A stretch of DNA of 64,000 nt from Symbiodinium natans (Eukaryota > Sar > Dinophyceae > Suessiales > Symbiodiniaceae): positions 348,501-412,500 of the forward strand of contig CAJNDS010001791.1 of NCBI GenBank assembly GCA_905221605.1, written 5' to 3'. Made by a program: the position numbers and the translations under genes. Shown piece after piece: positions 34,251 to 44,140 of this stretch (the stretch's first letter is position 1; every line of letters starts with the position of its first letter). The notes beneath the pieces are model-generated. The model saw only the letters and a program-made list of their open reading frames with translations, did not search any database and was not told the origin of the DNA.

Positions 34251-34523
34251 GTGAGGCCGATGTATCATAGTCCGAGCACTGGGCCAAGTGGCACCTCGGA
34301 GGCCGCAAGAGCTTCTCCTTCCCAACCAAAACCCCGTGCTGCCACGCCTGGGCGGCGTTTGGTAAGAAAAGGTCTTGTGAGGCTCATGAAACACGTCGCG
34401 TGGGTTGAATTTCGCAATGATCGGTGGTCCCTGCTGTCAGAGGCCTCAACGGACTTAAGTGACTTAGCTCTCTTTGCACTTTCGATGCAGTATATCATCG
34501 GACCTTCCGGCTCACAGAAGTGA
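34251..34523 (+). CDS. Exon-like ORF, unknown
   Basis: The frame reads RRLVRKGLVRLMKHVAWVEF then RNDRWSLLSEASTDLSDLAL and stops at TGA (34521-34523). It has a Pro/Ser/Ala-rich first third and a basic amphipathic middle. The opposing minus frame is less protein-like. Confidence 0.35.
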   Translation: MRPMYHSPSTGPSGTSEAARASPSQPKPRAATPGRRLVRKGLVRLMKHVAWVEFRNDRWSLLSEASTDLSDLALFALSMQYIIGPSGSQK

Positions 34524-34804
34524 GTGAGCGTGGATGCTGAGTGTGTGCTGTATGCCTGAGTGGGAACGTGCCAAGACCTTGTTGCCAGCGCCCCTCCGGG
34601 TGTTGCATGTCGCTCAAACTGGCAAAGCGCTTGGGCTTTGGGGGTCTAATTAGCACCTGGCTAGCCAGGTCCAAAACGACATCCAGAGCTTTGTGTGGAT
34701 GTTACATTCTTGAGCTCCAACTGTAGTTCTGATGCTGGCCTTGACAATGATCGCCGCGAGTGGCTTATGATTGAAGCTTGCGTTTTGACATTACCATATC
34801 ACTA

Positions 34805-34852
34805 CCCAGCAAAGGAGTCAGCTCGCCGCCCAGCAAAGGAGTCAGCTCGCCG
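34805..34852. repeat. 24-bp perfect tandem duplication
   Basis: Two consecutive identical copies of a 24-bp unit beginning CCCAGCAAAGGAGTCAGCTC. Confidence 0.95.
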
Positions 34853-35175
34853 CGCTAAAGATTAAACATGACTTTCATGAATTGCCCCATATTGTGCTGA
34901 GGAAGGCAAGAGATGTGCAGCAGATGGGGGTTGATGGATTTGATTACCCATGATGCGGAGTCACCTTCAAATCCATCTCGCTTCTTTCCCTACGCCAAGG
35001 CTTTACACGGAGCACAAAAGCATAAACGCCTGCCGTTCAACCTCTCTCTTCAGATATCCTGGGCGAGGGACGCACGTGGGTTGGTCGGATCACTAAGGCG
35101 TCGAGGTTGTGTAGAATAGCTTCCTTTTTTTGGCTGACCTGTATGTTCTGTGCCCACTGAAACATGCGCTGATGG

Positions 35176-36760
35176 CTACCAAGCAATTCCAACTTCAACG
35201 CTCTCCTGTGAAGACGATTTCCAGAGGAGGTCTGAGTCGATCTGAGCGCCGCGGTTGAGGAGCTCATGCTCATGCTGTTGGAAACAACGGCCCCGGCAGA
35301 ATGAAGTATTATTCTTGCAGCTTGTGTTTGAAAATGTCAGCTGATGGTCGCGTTTGGCTATTTTGGCTAATTGTTCAGAAGCCAGCCCCAACATCAAGAA
35401 GGCGTTGAAAGTAGCCACCTTCGCCATGTGTGTTTGCACCCGTGAAAACCCCTTCACATCGTCAAGCGCTTGTCGAAAAACCCTTCGAAGTTTGCCTTTC
35501 ATTTTGTCCTTTCTATAATGGAGACCTTCCAACACTTGCGCTTCTGAGAAGCCCTGTGCCACATAACATGCGCCTTGTAATTTCTATGTTCCATTGAATA
35601 CCTTCATCCAAGCTTCACCGGTGAATGCAGGAAGCTTGTCCATGCACCACACTCATCACACTCATCGCAGGTAGCTGCGCAGACGGGAGTCCCGTCGTTA
35701 CTTCGAAGAGATCAAGTTCCTTGAGTCTGCCCTTAGCTCGAAACACCACACATTCCTAGTTCGACAAAAACCTCGTAGAGAACCAAGACGGCGTAGGACG
35801 AGGTTCTGGAATGTTTTGAATGCCAAGGGATGGCTTAGGACGGAAAGGTGGAAAATGATGTGCTATGCAAAAACTTTCGGGCCCACTCACACAGCTTCGA
35901 CAAAAGTGATACGTGCCATTGCAGGGTTGTTCAGTCATGCAGGTCGCGAAAAGCATTGGGACGCCGTCTGGGAGCTTGCCAGTGATTGACGGAGTTTCTT
36001 GCGGCACGGTGGCTTGCAACTCTGCGAAAGTCCTTGCAGACTCTCTTCATGTTGGATTCCTAGCTTGGGAGACCAGCCTTACCACGAAGCGTTGCAGGTC
36101 AGTTGCATAAGCTCTGTAATGAAAGCCCACATGCCTCGACTTAGCGACTTTGCAAGTCCGGAGGGCTTCATTCCAGCGAGCTCTGGCGAAGTGCTCGACA
36201 TTTGAGCTCCCAGCTCTTGAGGTGCTTACATTGCCATGTGCTTCGGATTAATCGGATTTAGAATAGGACTTAGTATGGGTCTGAATGGGGGTACCACGGA
36301 CTCGAGCGGTTTCACCTGCCCAAAGCACAGCAAGATGGGGTGAGTCAAAACCAACACAGCCACCAGGCAGCCTGATGAGCTATGCTGCCTAACAGGAAAC
36401 ATGTGGAAGGTGGCGACCGGCCGAGCCATAGACAAGGATTCCGTGCGCAGAAGCCAACGTGGATGTGGTCTCGGCCCAGCATTCTTGGCTGCCAGAGTTC
36501 TCAGCCCTAAGGTCGAGCGCATTGCCGCACATCCCGCTGCAAAGTCGCTGTCTTCCACATAGCCGCAGCTATTTTTGAGACCAGTACCTCACATGTGCTT
36601 GGATCTCAAGAATGGCCGGGAATTGTCTGGAACTGCTTGGCCACACTGTGTGTCCTAATTGGCTGTTGACACGAGTTCCGGAACAGTTCAGCCCTTGGAT
36701 TCGTAGAACGGTTCCACTTCCCGTTCTGTCACTAACAGCATAAGAGGCCAACATCTTCGG
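35176..36760 (-). CDS. Unknown multi-exon protein with Cys/His-rich segment
   Basis: Minus-strand pieces in transcription order: 36754-36569 (SYAVSDRTGSGTVLRIQGLN); 36558-about 36300 (MEDSDFAAGCAAMRSTLGLR); about 36207-36062 (VEHFARARWNEALRTCKVAK, SRHVGFHYRAYATDLQRFVV); 36019-about 35850 (SITGKLPDGVPMLFATC, CNGTYHFCRSCVSGPESFC); 35755-35619 (FRAKGRLKELDLFEVTTGLP); about 35577-35330 (EAQVLEGLHYRKDKMKGKLR, FRQALDDVKGFSRVQTHMAK). Introns are short. Cysteines and His in the fourth piece (C-x5-C-x6-C-x2-C-x8-C-x3-H) could bind zinc, but I cannot match a named finger. Whether all pieces form one gene is inferred from strand, order and composition. The last piece runs on to 35176, but its tail is weak. 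Confidence 0.5.
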
Positions 36761-36984
36761 CGCACAGGTCGAAAGAAGACGCCAAGGCTAACTTCAGAGT
36801 CTCGCCTTGAACTGAACTGCGGGCTCAAATGCCCAATTACACATCTGCTGAGAAGCGTAGCCGGCTTACCCGGGCTTCATTGGGATGTCACTCTTCTGGC
36901 AGCCTAGGTGCTCCTTGTGGTCCTGCGGCTGTCGCTTGTGTTCGCATGCGCAGCACTATGGTTCAACTTGGTTCAGCTGTGCAG

Positions 36985-37633
36985 GCGATGTCAGCCTCGA
37001 GGTGCGGCGCAGGCTTTTGGGACGGCTAGTTCAGTTCACCCCAAAGCCTATTTCTTTTCAAGAATGTTTTAGAGCGGGCTCAGGGGGGTTAGGGCTGGGG
37101 GGGGGCAGGATGCAGAAAGTGTGGCGGTGACAGCTGCAGCTGAGTTGAACATGAGCTCTTTAATTGCTTCAGATGACCTCCCTGTCGCCGTTCGGACCTG
37201 CAAACCTGAATGCATTGGAGAGGGGATCTTACCATAAGGTGCCCTGAAGCATGAAGCGCATACCCAGCGCTCGCTTTGAGCTCCTGTCCTAGCTACAACC
37301 GAAGGAGTTGACAAAAGCCGCTGCAGATGCGGCGCTCCGCAAACTTGACAGGTTTGCCAAAACCTTCAAAGCCGAAGACGAGTTCATCGGTTCCCAGTCT
37401 GGTTTGTTAAGGTCTCTCCGCCTTGGTGGCTGAATAGAGGCAGCCGGCATGTAGCAAAGCCTACCACAGAAGCTGTTTTTTCTGTTTGCTTTGTGCGCGC
37501 CGCACATGCTTGCGGAGTGGCGGTTGCTGTGAACAACGCCGGCACTTCTTTCTCAGCTTCGCCTCGAGAAGGTCAGACACGCTGCACAGCTGTGATTGTC
37601 GAAGCCGGTGTTTTCGATCACGGCGTGTTCTGA
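36985..37633 (+). CDS. Small multi-exon gene, unknown product, complete 3' end
   Basis: Pieces: 36985-about 37030 after GTGCAG (DVSLEVRRRLLGRL); 37173-about 37245 after GCTTCAG (MTSLSPFGPANLNALERGSY); 37293-about 37405 after TCCTAG (LQPKELTKAAADAALRKLDR, FAKTFKAEDEFIGSQSG); 37470-37633 after CCACAG (VRAAHACGVAVAVNNAGTSF, TRCTAVIVEAGVFDHGVF, stop TGA). The third piece is Lys/Ala-rich and strongly coding-like. A minus-strand alternative (37069-37507) is also open and even shows GT...AG borders at about 37231-37196, so strand choice rests on composition. It faces away from the minus gene at 35.2-36.8 kb. Confidence 0.5.
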
Positions 37634-38194
37634 CTGCAGATGCGCCGATTGCGCAGCCCAGCCAGAGGTTCAGAAGGTGTGCACCGCGGGTTCAGAAGGT
37701 GTGGACCGTGCACCCTTCAACTCCCGCACGGCCGCTTGACGCCATGTTGAAACAGCAGAGCCAGTGACTTCAGACGAAGAAGTGTGATGATTGCACAAGC
37801 TTCTGGCGTTAGTGCCACTCCAGATCTGCGGGCATGTCCTTGAAGGATGCGTGGTGGGATATCGCATGCATCTGAACTTGCGTTGCAGATTCCGGCATGG
37901 CCCGGGCCATGCGAAAGCGAGACACAGCAACAACCAGAGTTTCTCAGCGAGGGAAAAAGTTGATGCGGAGAGCTGTTGGTTAGAAGCGTCTACGAACATT
38001 CAGTAAAATGGAAAGACTTGGGAGTTCTCTTTCCATACCGTTTGTAGCATGACATCTTTTTGAGGTGTTACGGGATGTTTGGGGTGCAGGTAAGATTTGC
38101 AGGCCATATTCTACTCTCGCAGCTTTGTGTCAGGAGCTTCTTCATCCTTCTGTCATGCTGAACTATCATTTAAGTGCCTGCTTTTGTACCTCGC

Positions 38195-38316
38195 TTTCGG
38201 CTGAGATGCACCAGATGCGGTCGAGCTGCCGTTGGCCACGCGCCGTTCTGAATGTGCGGTTGAACACAACGGTTGAACGCTGAATATCATTTGTGCCGGT
38301 CGGTCGAACGCGCACT
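38195..38316. repeat. Dispersed repeat family R1, copy 2
   Basis: Contains TTCGGCTGAGATGCACCAGA, CGGTCGAGCTGCCGTT and GTGCCGGTCGGTCGAACGCG. On the minus strand it reads RPTGTNDIQRSTVVFNRTFR then TARGQRQLDRIWCISAE, a peptide also encoded by copy 3, so the repeat may derive from an expressed or retrotransposed sequence. Confidence 0.75.
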
Positions 38317-39032
38317 AATAGTTGGGTCAAGTGTTTATCTGTCGCCAGGGCCCACATGCGAAGAGCTAGGCAAACCCGACTTCCGTGATACTCTTTCCCC
38401 CGGGCATTTTTTCTTTTGGGAAAAGGTCTGAACACATCTCAAGCAGGCAATTGGAAGAATTCGGGGAGACCCTGACACTGAGCGCGAAAGAAAGGCAGAC
38501 AAAAGAGTCTGAACACTGCAGTGTGTTTACACCTCTTTGCAAAGATGGGGGAACCCCTTATCCCTATCCTCCCCACCAAGGCTGAGCCCGCAAGAAGTGC
38601 CGTTTCTGTGCTGGTGTCCGACGCAACTGAAGAACAGGTGGGGCACCCAGGTGCCGAGTGAAAGCAAGAATTTCCATGCCTCTTGGCTGAAGTCAACTGA
38701 CACAGGCTAGAATTAGGTGCGGCTACAGGTGGTATCGATGTCCTGGGACTGTTTTTTCTCTCTTCGTTGCGCCACTTGGGACCTACTCTTATAGAGGCTC
38801 TGTAGGCTCCTCACGCATTGGGCAGATGAAATGCAGAGTAGTTGTAAAGGCAGAACACGAAGCCCTCAGAGCGCCGTAGAGGGAACACTCGCATGAAGAG
38901 GGTGGGTTGCGATAGCATGTGGGCATCGGGAGAGCTGTAAGCAATCTACTAATGTCAGATGAAGTCAGAGCTGCGCATGCTGCACATGCCCTGGGCCACG
39001 GCTCAAGGACATTGTCCCTTTTATAGCTAGAG

Positions 39033-39040
39033 TTTTTTTT
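39033..39040 (+). promoter_or_regulatory. T-box upstream of duplicated ORF (candidate core promoter)
   Basis: An eight-T run lies about 95 bp before the ATG at 39136 and is exactly preserved at 42294-42301 in copy B. Dinoflagellate promoters have been described as T-rich boxes instead of TATA, so this is a candidate only. Two downstream AGs (about 39072 and 39087) could accept the trans-spliced leader. Confidence 0.25.
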
Positions 39041-39135
39041 GGCAAGTGCCGCCATTTAACTGCGTGCCTTCAGTGTGTGCACTCCAGAGCTGACGAGGCA
39101 GAGGACGAAGCTACGCTGATCTTTGACTCAGCGAT

Positions 39136-39558
39136 ATGGCTATGATCATTCCCGAGGTTCCCATGACGCCACGCAAGTTTCCGGTGGCACCTCGCAAGCA
39201 TCGCCTCCCCGCACACAGCACGAAACGTGCACTCTGCGTCGTCGATCTGGAGATCGACTTGGGTCAGTCATCGGAGAGCTCCAGCCTTTACTGTCCCCGA
39301 GTCAACTTCGCAAGCACGGACCAGGTCGTCGAGATCCCTGAAGGATCTGCGACTGGTCTTCGGGGTCTCCAACAGCTCTCTGCAGCGAAGGCTAGCGGCG
39401 AAAGCTTGGGCGAAGCCTGCGAATCTTCTGGACTTGGGCAGCTGACAGCTGGCCGCCACGAAGCCGTGCGTCTCCGCATCGAGCAGCTCTTGGATGCAGA
39501 GCCACGAAGAATCAGAGACCGCTCGAAAAGGCGCGCAGATGGCCACCGAGTGGCCTAA
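39136..39558 (+). CDS. Duplicated unknown gene, copy A, exon 1
   Basis: ATG-started frame (MAMIIPEVPMTPRKFPVAPR), then Ser/Glu/Leu-rich helix (QQLSAAKASGESLGEACESS, RLRIEQLLDAEPRRIRDRSK). It differs from copy B at one residue (N/T) before codon 128. After the run AAAA (39526-39529) it reads RRADGHRVA and stops. If AAAAG|GC (39530/39531) is a GC donor, which dinoflagellates use, this exon joins in frame to the exon starting at 39787. No family recognised. Confidence 0.6.
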   Translation: MAMIIPEVPMTPRKFPVAPRKHRLPAHSTKRALCVVDLEIDLGQSSESSSLYCPRVNFASTDQVVEIPEGSATGLRGLQQLSAAKASGESLGEACESSGLGQLTAGRHEAVRLRIEQLLDAEPRRIRDRSKRRADGHRVA

Positions 39559-39786
39559 TGAAAGTTGAGTTAGGAGTCCCTGTCAGCATGATCCAAACTG
39601 TAGGTGCCATCGCACAATCCTTATGCGTTCTCCCTGACAGAGACTCTTTTGCAGTTTTGCTGCAACGAGCAGGCACTGGCAATATCCGTCAGCACAGAGT
39701 GTAAGATTATGGTTCGCAAGCTCTTTTCAGGGTTTTCTGACTGATGTCCAGCTCGTGCACGGCTTAATCTGCCATCCATTTTCCAG

Positions 39787-40208
39787 GGCTGCTCATGAAG
39801 GCTCCACCTCTCCTATGCCCATGTCTGAAGGGAGGCTGAAACCCGATGTCTTGCAATTTCTGGAAACTTCAACAAATCCCCGAAGATTTCCGGAGAATGC
39901 ATGCAAGGAAGCGTGCCCATTTGGGTGGCCAGAACATTGCGCATCATGCGCTCCGCTTAGCACTTCATGTCACTGATGCAGTTCAGGTTTTGCGCTGTGT
40001 TCGTTGCATTGACAAGGTGTCCTCCAGTGGATATGAAGTCTACCCCGGACGAAATTACTTTAAAACCCTCGACTTATTTAAATTTTTCTTAAGAACTCGT
40101 TTTGGGTACACCCCAAACACAGAGGCAGGCTGCCAAGTCAGACAAGATATGCTGAATAGTGGCATCACCATCAACATCAGTGAACAGACTTGGCCTGTCC
40201 TGTGCTGA
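39787..40208 (+). pseudogene. Duplicated unknown gene, copy A, exon 2 with frameshift
   Basis: After TTTTCCAG the frame reads AAHEGSTSPMPMSEGRLKPD then VLQFLETSTNP, but a CCCC run (about 39877-39880) where copy B has CCC shifts the frame, giving a stop at about 39976. The shifted frame then continues the ancestral protein (EDFRRMHARKRAHLGGQN... to WPVLC, stop 40206-40208). One inserted C thus breaks an otherwise intact exon, unless it is a sequencing error. Confidence 0.6.
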
Positions 40209-40214
40209 GGGTGC

Positions 40215-40440
40215 CTCGCCTTTTGCACGTGAGATGCCCGCAGCTGATGGCCTGCGCTTCCCAGATCAGAATCTGGTGCCCTCATTCCCTCATGCTACAG
40301 ACGACATGCAAAAACAATTCAGGTCTGGGGCCACGAACAGGTGGTGTCCCGGGGTTGTCTGCACTATTGACAAGATATCCACCAAGGGACATCATGCCGC
40401 CGCTGAAAACCTCCGCGGTGATTTTTTTTTTAACTCGAGG
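40215..40440 (+). CDS. Copy A, downstream exon-like piece
   Basis: Frame reads SCAEGASPFAREMPAADGLR then FPDQNLVPSFPHATDDMQKQ, ending in a T run (40422-40431). It matches copy B at 43485-43722, where a deletion of 3 bases removes one Trp. Likely a third exon of the same gene or its pseudogene. Confidence 0.4.
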
Positions 40441-40780
40441 CGTGTTGAGAACTGAGCCTCGGCCTGTGCGACCTTTATCAGCACGCTGCCGAGATCCGGT
40501 GTCCGCGCCTATAATGGGCTTCGAATGTGGCTGGTGTTCAGCCTCGAAGCTGGCACATGACATGCTTCCTTCACACAAGCAATGAACAAGCTCGACCGCA
40601 GCTTGCAGCGCTAGAGCTCACCCCGAAACTCGAGGATCGCGGAAAACTGCGGGAGTGAGGCATAGACGCATACGATTGAGTCGAATTGGGGAAGTGTTCG
40701 GCTGAGGGTCCTTCAGTGGTCTGTTGCTGCTGATGGTAAGGAGCAGATCTTGACAGGGCCTGCGAAAACATGGAAGCATG

Positions 40781-40812
<32 letters not shown>

Positions 40813-40842
40813 TTAGATATATATATATATATATATATATAT
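40781..40842. repeat. (TA)n microsatellite at end of copy A
   Basis: About 60 bp of TA with single interruptions (TATG, TTAGA). Similarity between duplication copies A and B stops here. Confidence 0.95.
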
Positions 40843-40849
40843 GCTACCC

Positions 40850-41080
40850 CTCCCCCCATATATCCTACCCTTTTTGGGCTGAATAGAATATTCTGTATTT
40901 CTCCCTATCTTAGAAACGTCTACGACTACGATCTTTCAGAAATTGAAAGTCAAAAGCGCAAAAAACAACGATGCTCAGCCCCGAAGAGAACCGATTTCCA
41001 AAACCCCCCAATCAAGATGAAACCTGGGATGGGCCTGCAGCCTTCGTCCGCACAGATTGTCCTAGGTTCCGTTCCTAGGA
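40850..41080. other. Unique spacer between the two duplication copies
   Basis: No counterpart elsewhere in the window. A + strand frame continues from the TA tract but is not protein-like; the region includes a CCTAGG...CCTAGG pair at about 41061-41079. Confidence 0.5.
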
Positions 41081-41330
41081 ATTCTCTTTCCATACCATGA
41101 AAATCATGACATCTTTGTGAGGTGTCACCCAGGATGCAGGTAATATATGCAGCAGCCATATTCTACTCGTAGCTCTGTGCCAGGAGCTTCTTCATCCGTC
41201 CGTCATATTTAACTATCCTCATTCAGGTTTAGGCCATCGAGTACACAGCAAGCTCGTAGAGTCGTAGAGTCTGTGTAGATTCGCTTCTCTCCTTTGTATG
41301 CTGTGAATTACCTGTTTTTGTAATGCTTCT

Positions 41331-41453
41331 TTTGGCCGAGATGCAACACCAGATGTGGTCGAGCTGCCGTTCGCCACGCGCCGTTCTGCATGTGCGGTTT
41401 AACACAACGGTTGAACGCTGAAAATCTTTCGTGCCGGTCGGTCGAAGGCGCAC
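41331..41453. repeat. Dispersed repeat family R1, copy 3
   Basis: Same blocks as copy 2 (CGAGCTGCCGTTCGCCACGC, GTGCCGGTCGGTCGAAGGCG). Minus-strand reading RPTGTKDFQRSTVVLNRTCR then TARGERQLDHIWCCISA. Confidence 0.75.
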
Positions 41454-42396
41454 TTGTACTTGGATCAGGCCATGCACACACGCACACACACAAACACACA
41501 CACACGTACACATCATTCGTATGCGAAGACCTAGGAACAGGAGACCTCCATGATATTATTTGCCCTTTAAGACAACAAGAATCTGGAAACATTCGAAAAC
41601 GGCAATCGGAAGAACTAGGTAACACCCTCACACTGCAGGCGCGCAAAAGAAAGAGACAAAAAGAGTCTGAACCGTGCAGTATGTATACACCTCTCTTTAC
41701 TAGGAGAGCTGCGCACACACAAGGGGGGAACCCCTTTATCCCCATGCTCTCCAGCAAGGTTGAGCCTGCAGTGCCGTTTCTGTGGTACAAGTAGCTGGTT
41801 TCCGACGCAGATGAAGAACAGGTGGGGCACCCAGGTCGGCCAAGTGAATGACTTGCCATGCCTTTTGGCTTATGTCAACGTCATACGTCACTTCTACACG
41901 CACACTTCTACAGTGATTCTACAGGCTGTAGGTTCGGCTAGAGGTGGTACCGCAGAAGCCTCGATGTCATTGCACTACCACTTGGGACCTACTCTTAGAG
42001 GGCCCCGTAATTAGGCGCCTAAAGCGTTGGGCAGATTGGTGCTGGCTGACAAATGCAGAGTAGTTGTAAAGGCAGAACACGAAACCCTCAGTGCACCGTA
42101 AAGGGAATTAACCATCTCGCATCAAGTTGAAGAGGGTGGGTTGCAATGGCATGTGGACACGGTGCCCCCACATTCCCCGAGCGGCATCGGGAGAGCTGTA
42201 AGCAATCTACTAATGTCAGATGAAGTCAGAGCTGCGCATGCTGCACATGCCCTGGGCCACGGCTCAAGGACATTGTCCCTTTTATAGCTAGAGTTTTTTT
42301 TGGCAAGTGCCGCCATTTAACTGCGTGCCTTCAGTGTGTGCACTCCAGAGCTGACGAGGCAGAGGACGAAGCTACGCTGATCTTTGACTCAGCGAT

Positions 42397-42828
42397 ATGG
42401 CTATGATCATTCCCGAGGTTCCCATGACGCCACGCAAGTTTCCGGTGGCACCTCGCAAGCATCGCCTCCCCGCACACAGCACGAAACGTGCACTCTGCGT
42501 CGTCGATCTGGAGATCGACTTGGGTCAGTCATCGGAGAGCTCCAGCCTTTACTGTCCCCGAGTCACCTTCGCAAGCACGGACCAGGTCGTCGAGATCCCT
42601 GAAGGATCTGCGACTGGTCTTCGGGGTCTCCAACAGCTCTCTGCAGCGAAGGCTAGCGGCGAAAGCTTGGGCGAAGCCTGCGAATCTTCTGGACTTGGGC
42701 AGCTGACAGCTGGCCGCCACGAAGCCGTGCGTCTCCGCATCGAGCAGCTCTTGGATGCAGAGCCACGAAGAATCAGAGACCGCTCGAAAGGCGCGCAGAT
42801 GGCCACCGAGTGGCCTAATGAAAGTTGA
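42397..42828 (+). CDS. Duplicated unknown gene, copy B, exon 1
   Basis: Nearly identical to 39136-39558, but with AAA instead of AAAA at 42787-42789. The frame therefore reads GAQMATEWPNES and stops at 42826. With the presumed AAAG|GC donor, this deletion puts exon 1 out of frame with the intact exon 2 at 43064. Alternatively, copy B encodes a self-contained 143-residue protein. No family recognised. Confidence 0.55.
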   Translation: MAMIIPEVPMTPRKFPVAPRKHRLPAHSTKRALCVVDLEIDLGQSSESSSLYCPRVTFASTDQVVEIPEGSATGLRGLQQLSAAKASGESLGEACESSGLGQLTAGRHEAVRLRIEQLLDAEPRRIRDRSKGAQMATEWPNES

Positions 42829-43063
42829 GTTAGGAGTCCCTGTCAGCATGAGCCAATCTGTAGGTTCCTGTGCCATCGCACAGTCATCGCACAATCCTTA
42901 TGCGTTCTCCCTGACAGAGACTCTTTTGCAGTTTTGCTGCAACGAGCAGGCACTGGCAACATCCGTCAGCACAGAGTGTAAGATTTCGGTTCGCAAGCTC
43001 TTTTCAGGGTTTTCTGACTGATGTCCAGCTCGTGCACTGCTTAATCTGCCATCCATTTTCCAG

Positions 43064-43484
43064 GGCTACTTTTGAAGGCTCCACCTCTCCCATGCCCATG
43101 TCTGACGGGAGGCTGAAACCTGATGTCTTGCAATTTCTGGAAACTTCAACGAATCCCGAAGATTTCCGGAGAATGCATGCAAGGAAGCGTGCCCATTTGG
43201 GTGGCCAGAACATGGCGCCTCATGCGCTCCGCTTAGCACTTCATGTCACTGATGCAGTTCAGGTTTTGCGTTTTGTTCGTTGCATTGACAAGGTGTCCTC
43301 CAGTGGATATGAAGTCTACACCGGACGAAATTTCTTTTTTCCCCTCGACTTATTTATATGTTTCTTAAGAACTCGTTTTGGGTACAAGCCAAACACAGAG
43401 GCAGGCTGCCAAGTCAGACAAGATATGCTGAATAGTGGCATCGCCATGAACATCAGTGAACGGACTTGGCCTGTCCTGCGCTGA
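43064..43484 (+). CDS. Duplicated unknown gene, copy B, exon 2 (uninterrupted)
   Basis: After TTTTCCAG the frame runs without break: ATFEGSTSPMPMSDGRLKPD, VLQFLETSTNPEDFRRMHAR, KRAHLGGQNMAPHALRLALH, VTDAVQVLRFVRCIDKVSSS and on to ERTWPVLR, stop 43482-43484. It has helical, Arg/His/Leu-rich segments. It corresponds to the frame-shifted exon 2 of copy A. Confidence 0.55.
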
Positions 43485-43722
43485 GGGTGCCTTGCCTTTT
43501 GCACGTGAGATGCCCGCAGCTGATGGCCTGCGCTTCCCAGATCAGAATCTAGTGCCCTCATTCCCTCATGCTACAGACCACATGCAAAAACAATTCAGGT
43601 CTGGGGCCACGAACAGGTGTCCCGGGGTTGTCTGCACTATTGACAAGATATCCACCAAGGGACATCATGCCGCCGCTGAAAACCTCCGCGGTGATTTTTT
43701 TTTTAAACTCGAGGCGTGTTGA
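43485..43722 (+). CDS. Copy B, downstream exon-like piece
   Basis: Matches 40215-40440: CAEGALPFAREMPAADGLRF then PDQNLVPSFPHATDHMQKQF. It ends at a T run, as copy A does. Confidence 0.4.
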
Positions 43723-44050
43723 GAACTGAGCCTCGGCCTGTGCCGACCTTTATGAGCACGCTGCCGAGATCCGGTGTCCGCGCCTATAATGGGCTTCGAA
43801 TGTGGCTGGTGTTCAGCCTCGAAGCTGGCACATGACATGCTTCACACAAGCAATGAACAAGCTCGACCGCAGCTTGCAGCGCTAGAGCTCACCCCGAAAC
43901 TCGAGGATCGCGGAAAACTGCGGGAGTGAGGCATAGACGCATACAATTGAGTCGAATTGGGGAAGTGTTCGGCTGAGGGTCCTTCAGTGGTCTGTTGCTG
44001 CTGATGGTAAGGAGCAGATCTTGACAGGGCCTGCGAAAACATGGAAGCAT

Positions 44051-44051
44051 G

Positions 44052-44085
<34 letters not shown>

Positions 44086-44089
44086 ATAT
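44051..44089. repeat. (TA)n microsatellite at end of copy B
   Basis: TA tract separating duplication copy B from the first macro-repeat unit. Confidence 0.95.
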
Positions 44090-44140
44090 GTGAGAGAGCC
44101 CTTTCGGGTCTATTTTGCGTATCCTCTTGCTTGCCTTCTA

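Larger units (their letters stand above)
38025..40780. repeat. Tandem segmental duplication, copy A
   Basis: Matches 41082-44050 in the same orientation with an offset rising from about 3057 at the start to 3271 at the end. Similarity is patchy at the left (38.0-38.9 kb, with indels), almost perfect at 38925-39587, and high to the right. Both copies end at a TA microsatellite. The unit carries repeat R1, a conserved ORF pair and intergenic sequence. Confidence 0.85.
41082..44050. repeat. Tandem segmental duplication, copy B
   Basis: Partner of 38025-40780. It carries extra sequence relative to A at about 41220-41330 and a (CA)n tract at 41468-41505. Its right end is a TA microsatellite directly abutting the 11.8-kb macro-repeat. 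Confidence 0.85.

Noticed and set aside
40781-40842. TA tract as a replication origin or TATA promoter
   Set aside because: Simple (TA)n microsatellite without further signals; similar tracts occur at several unrelated places.
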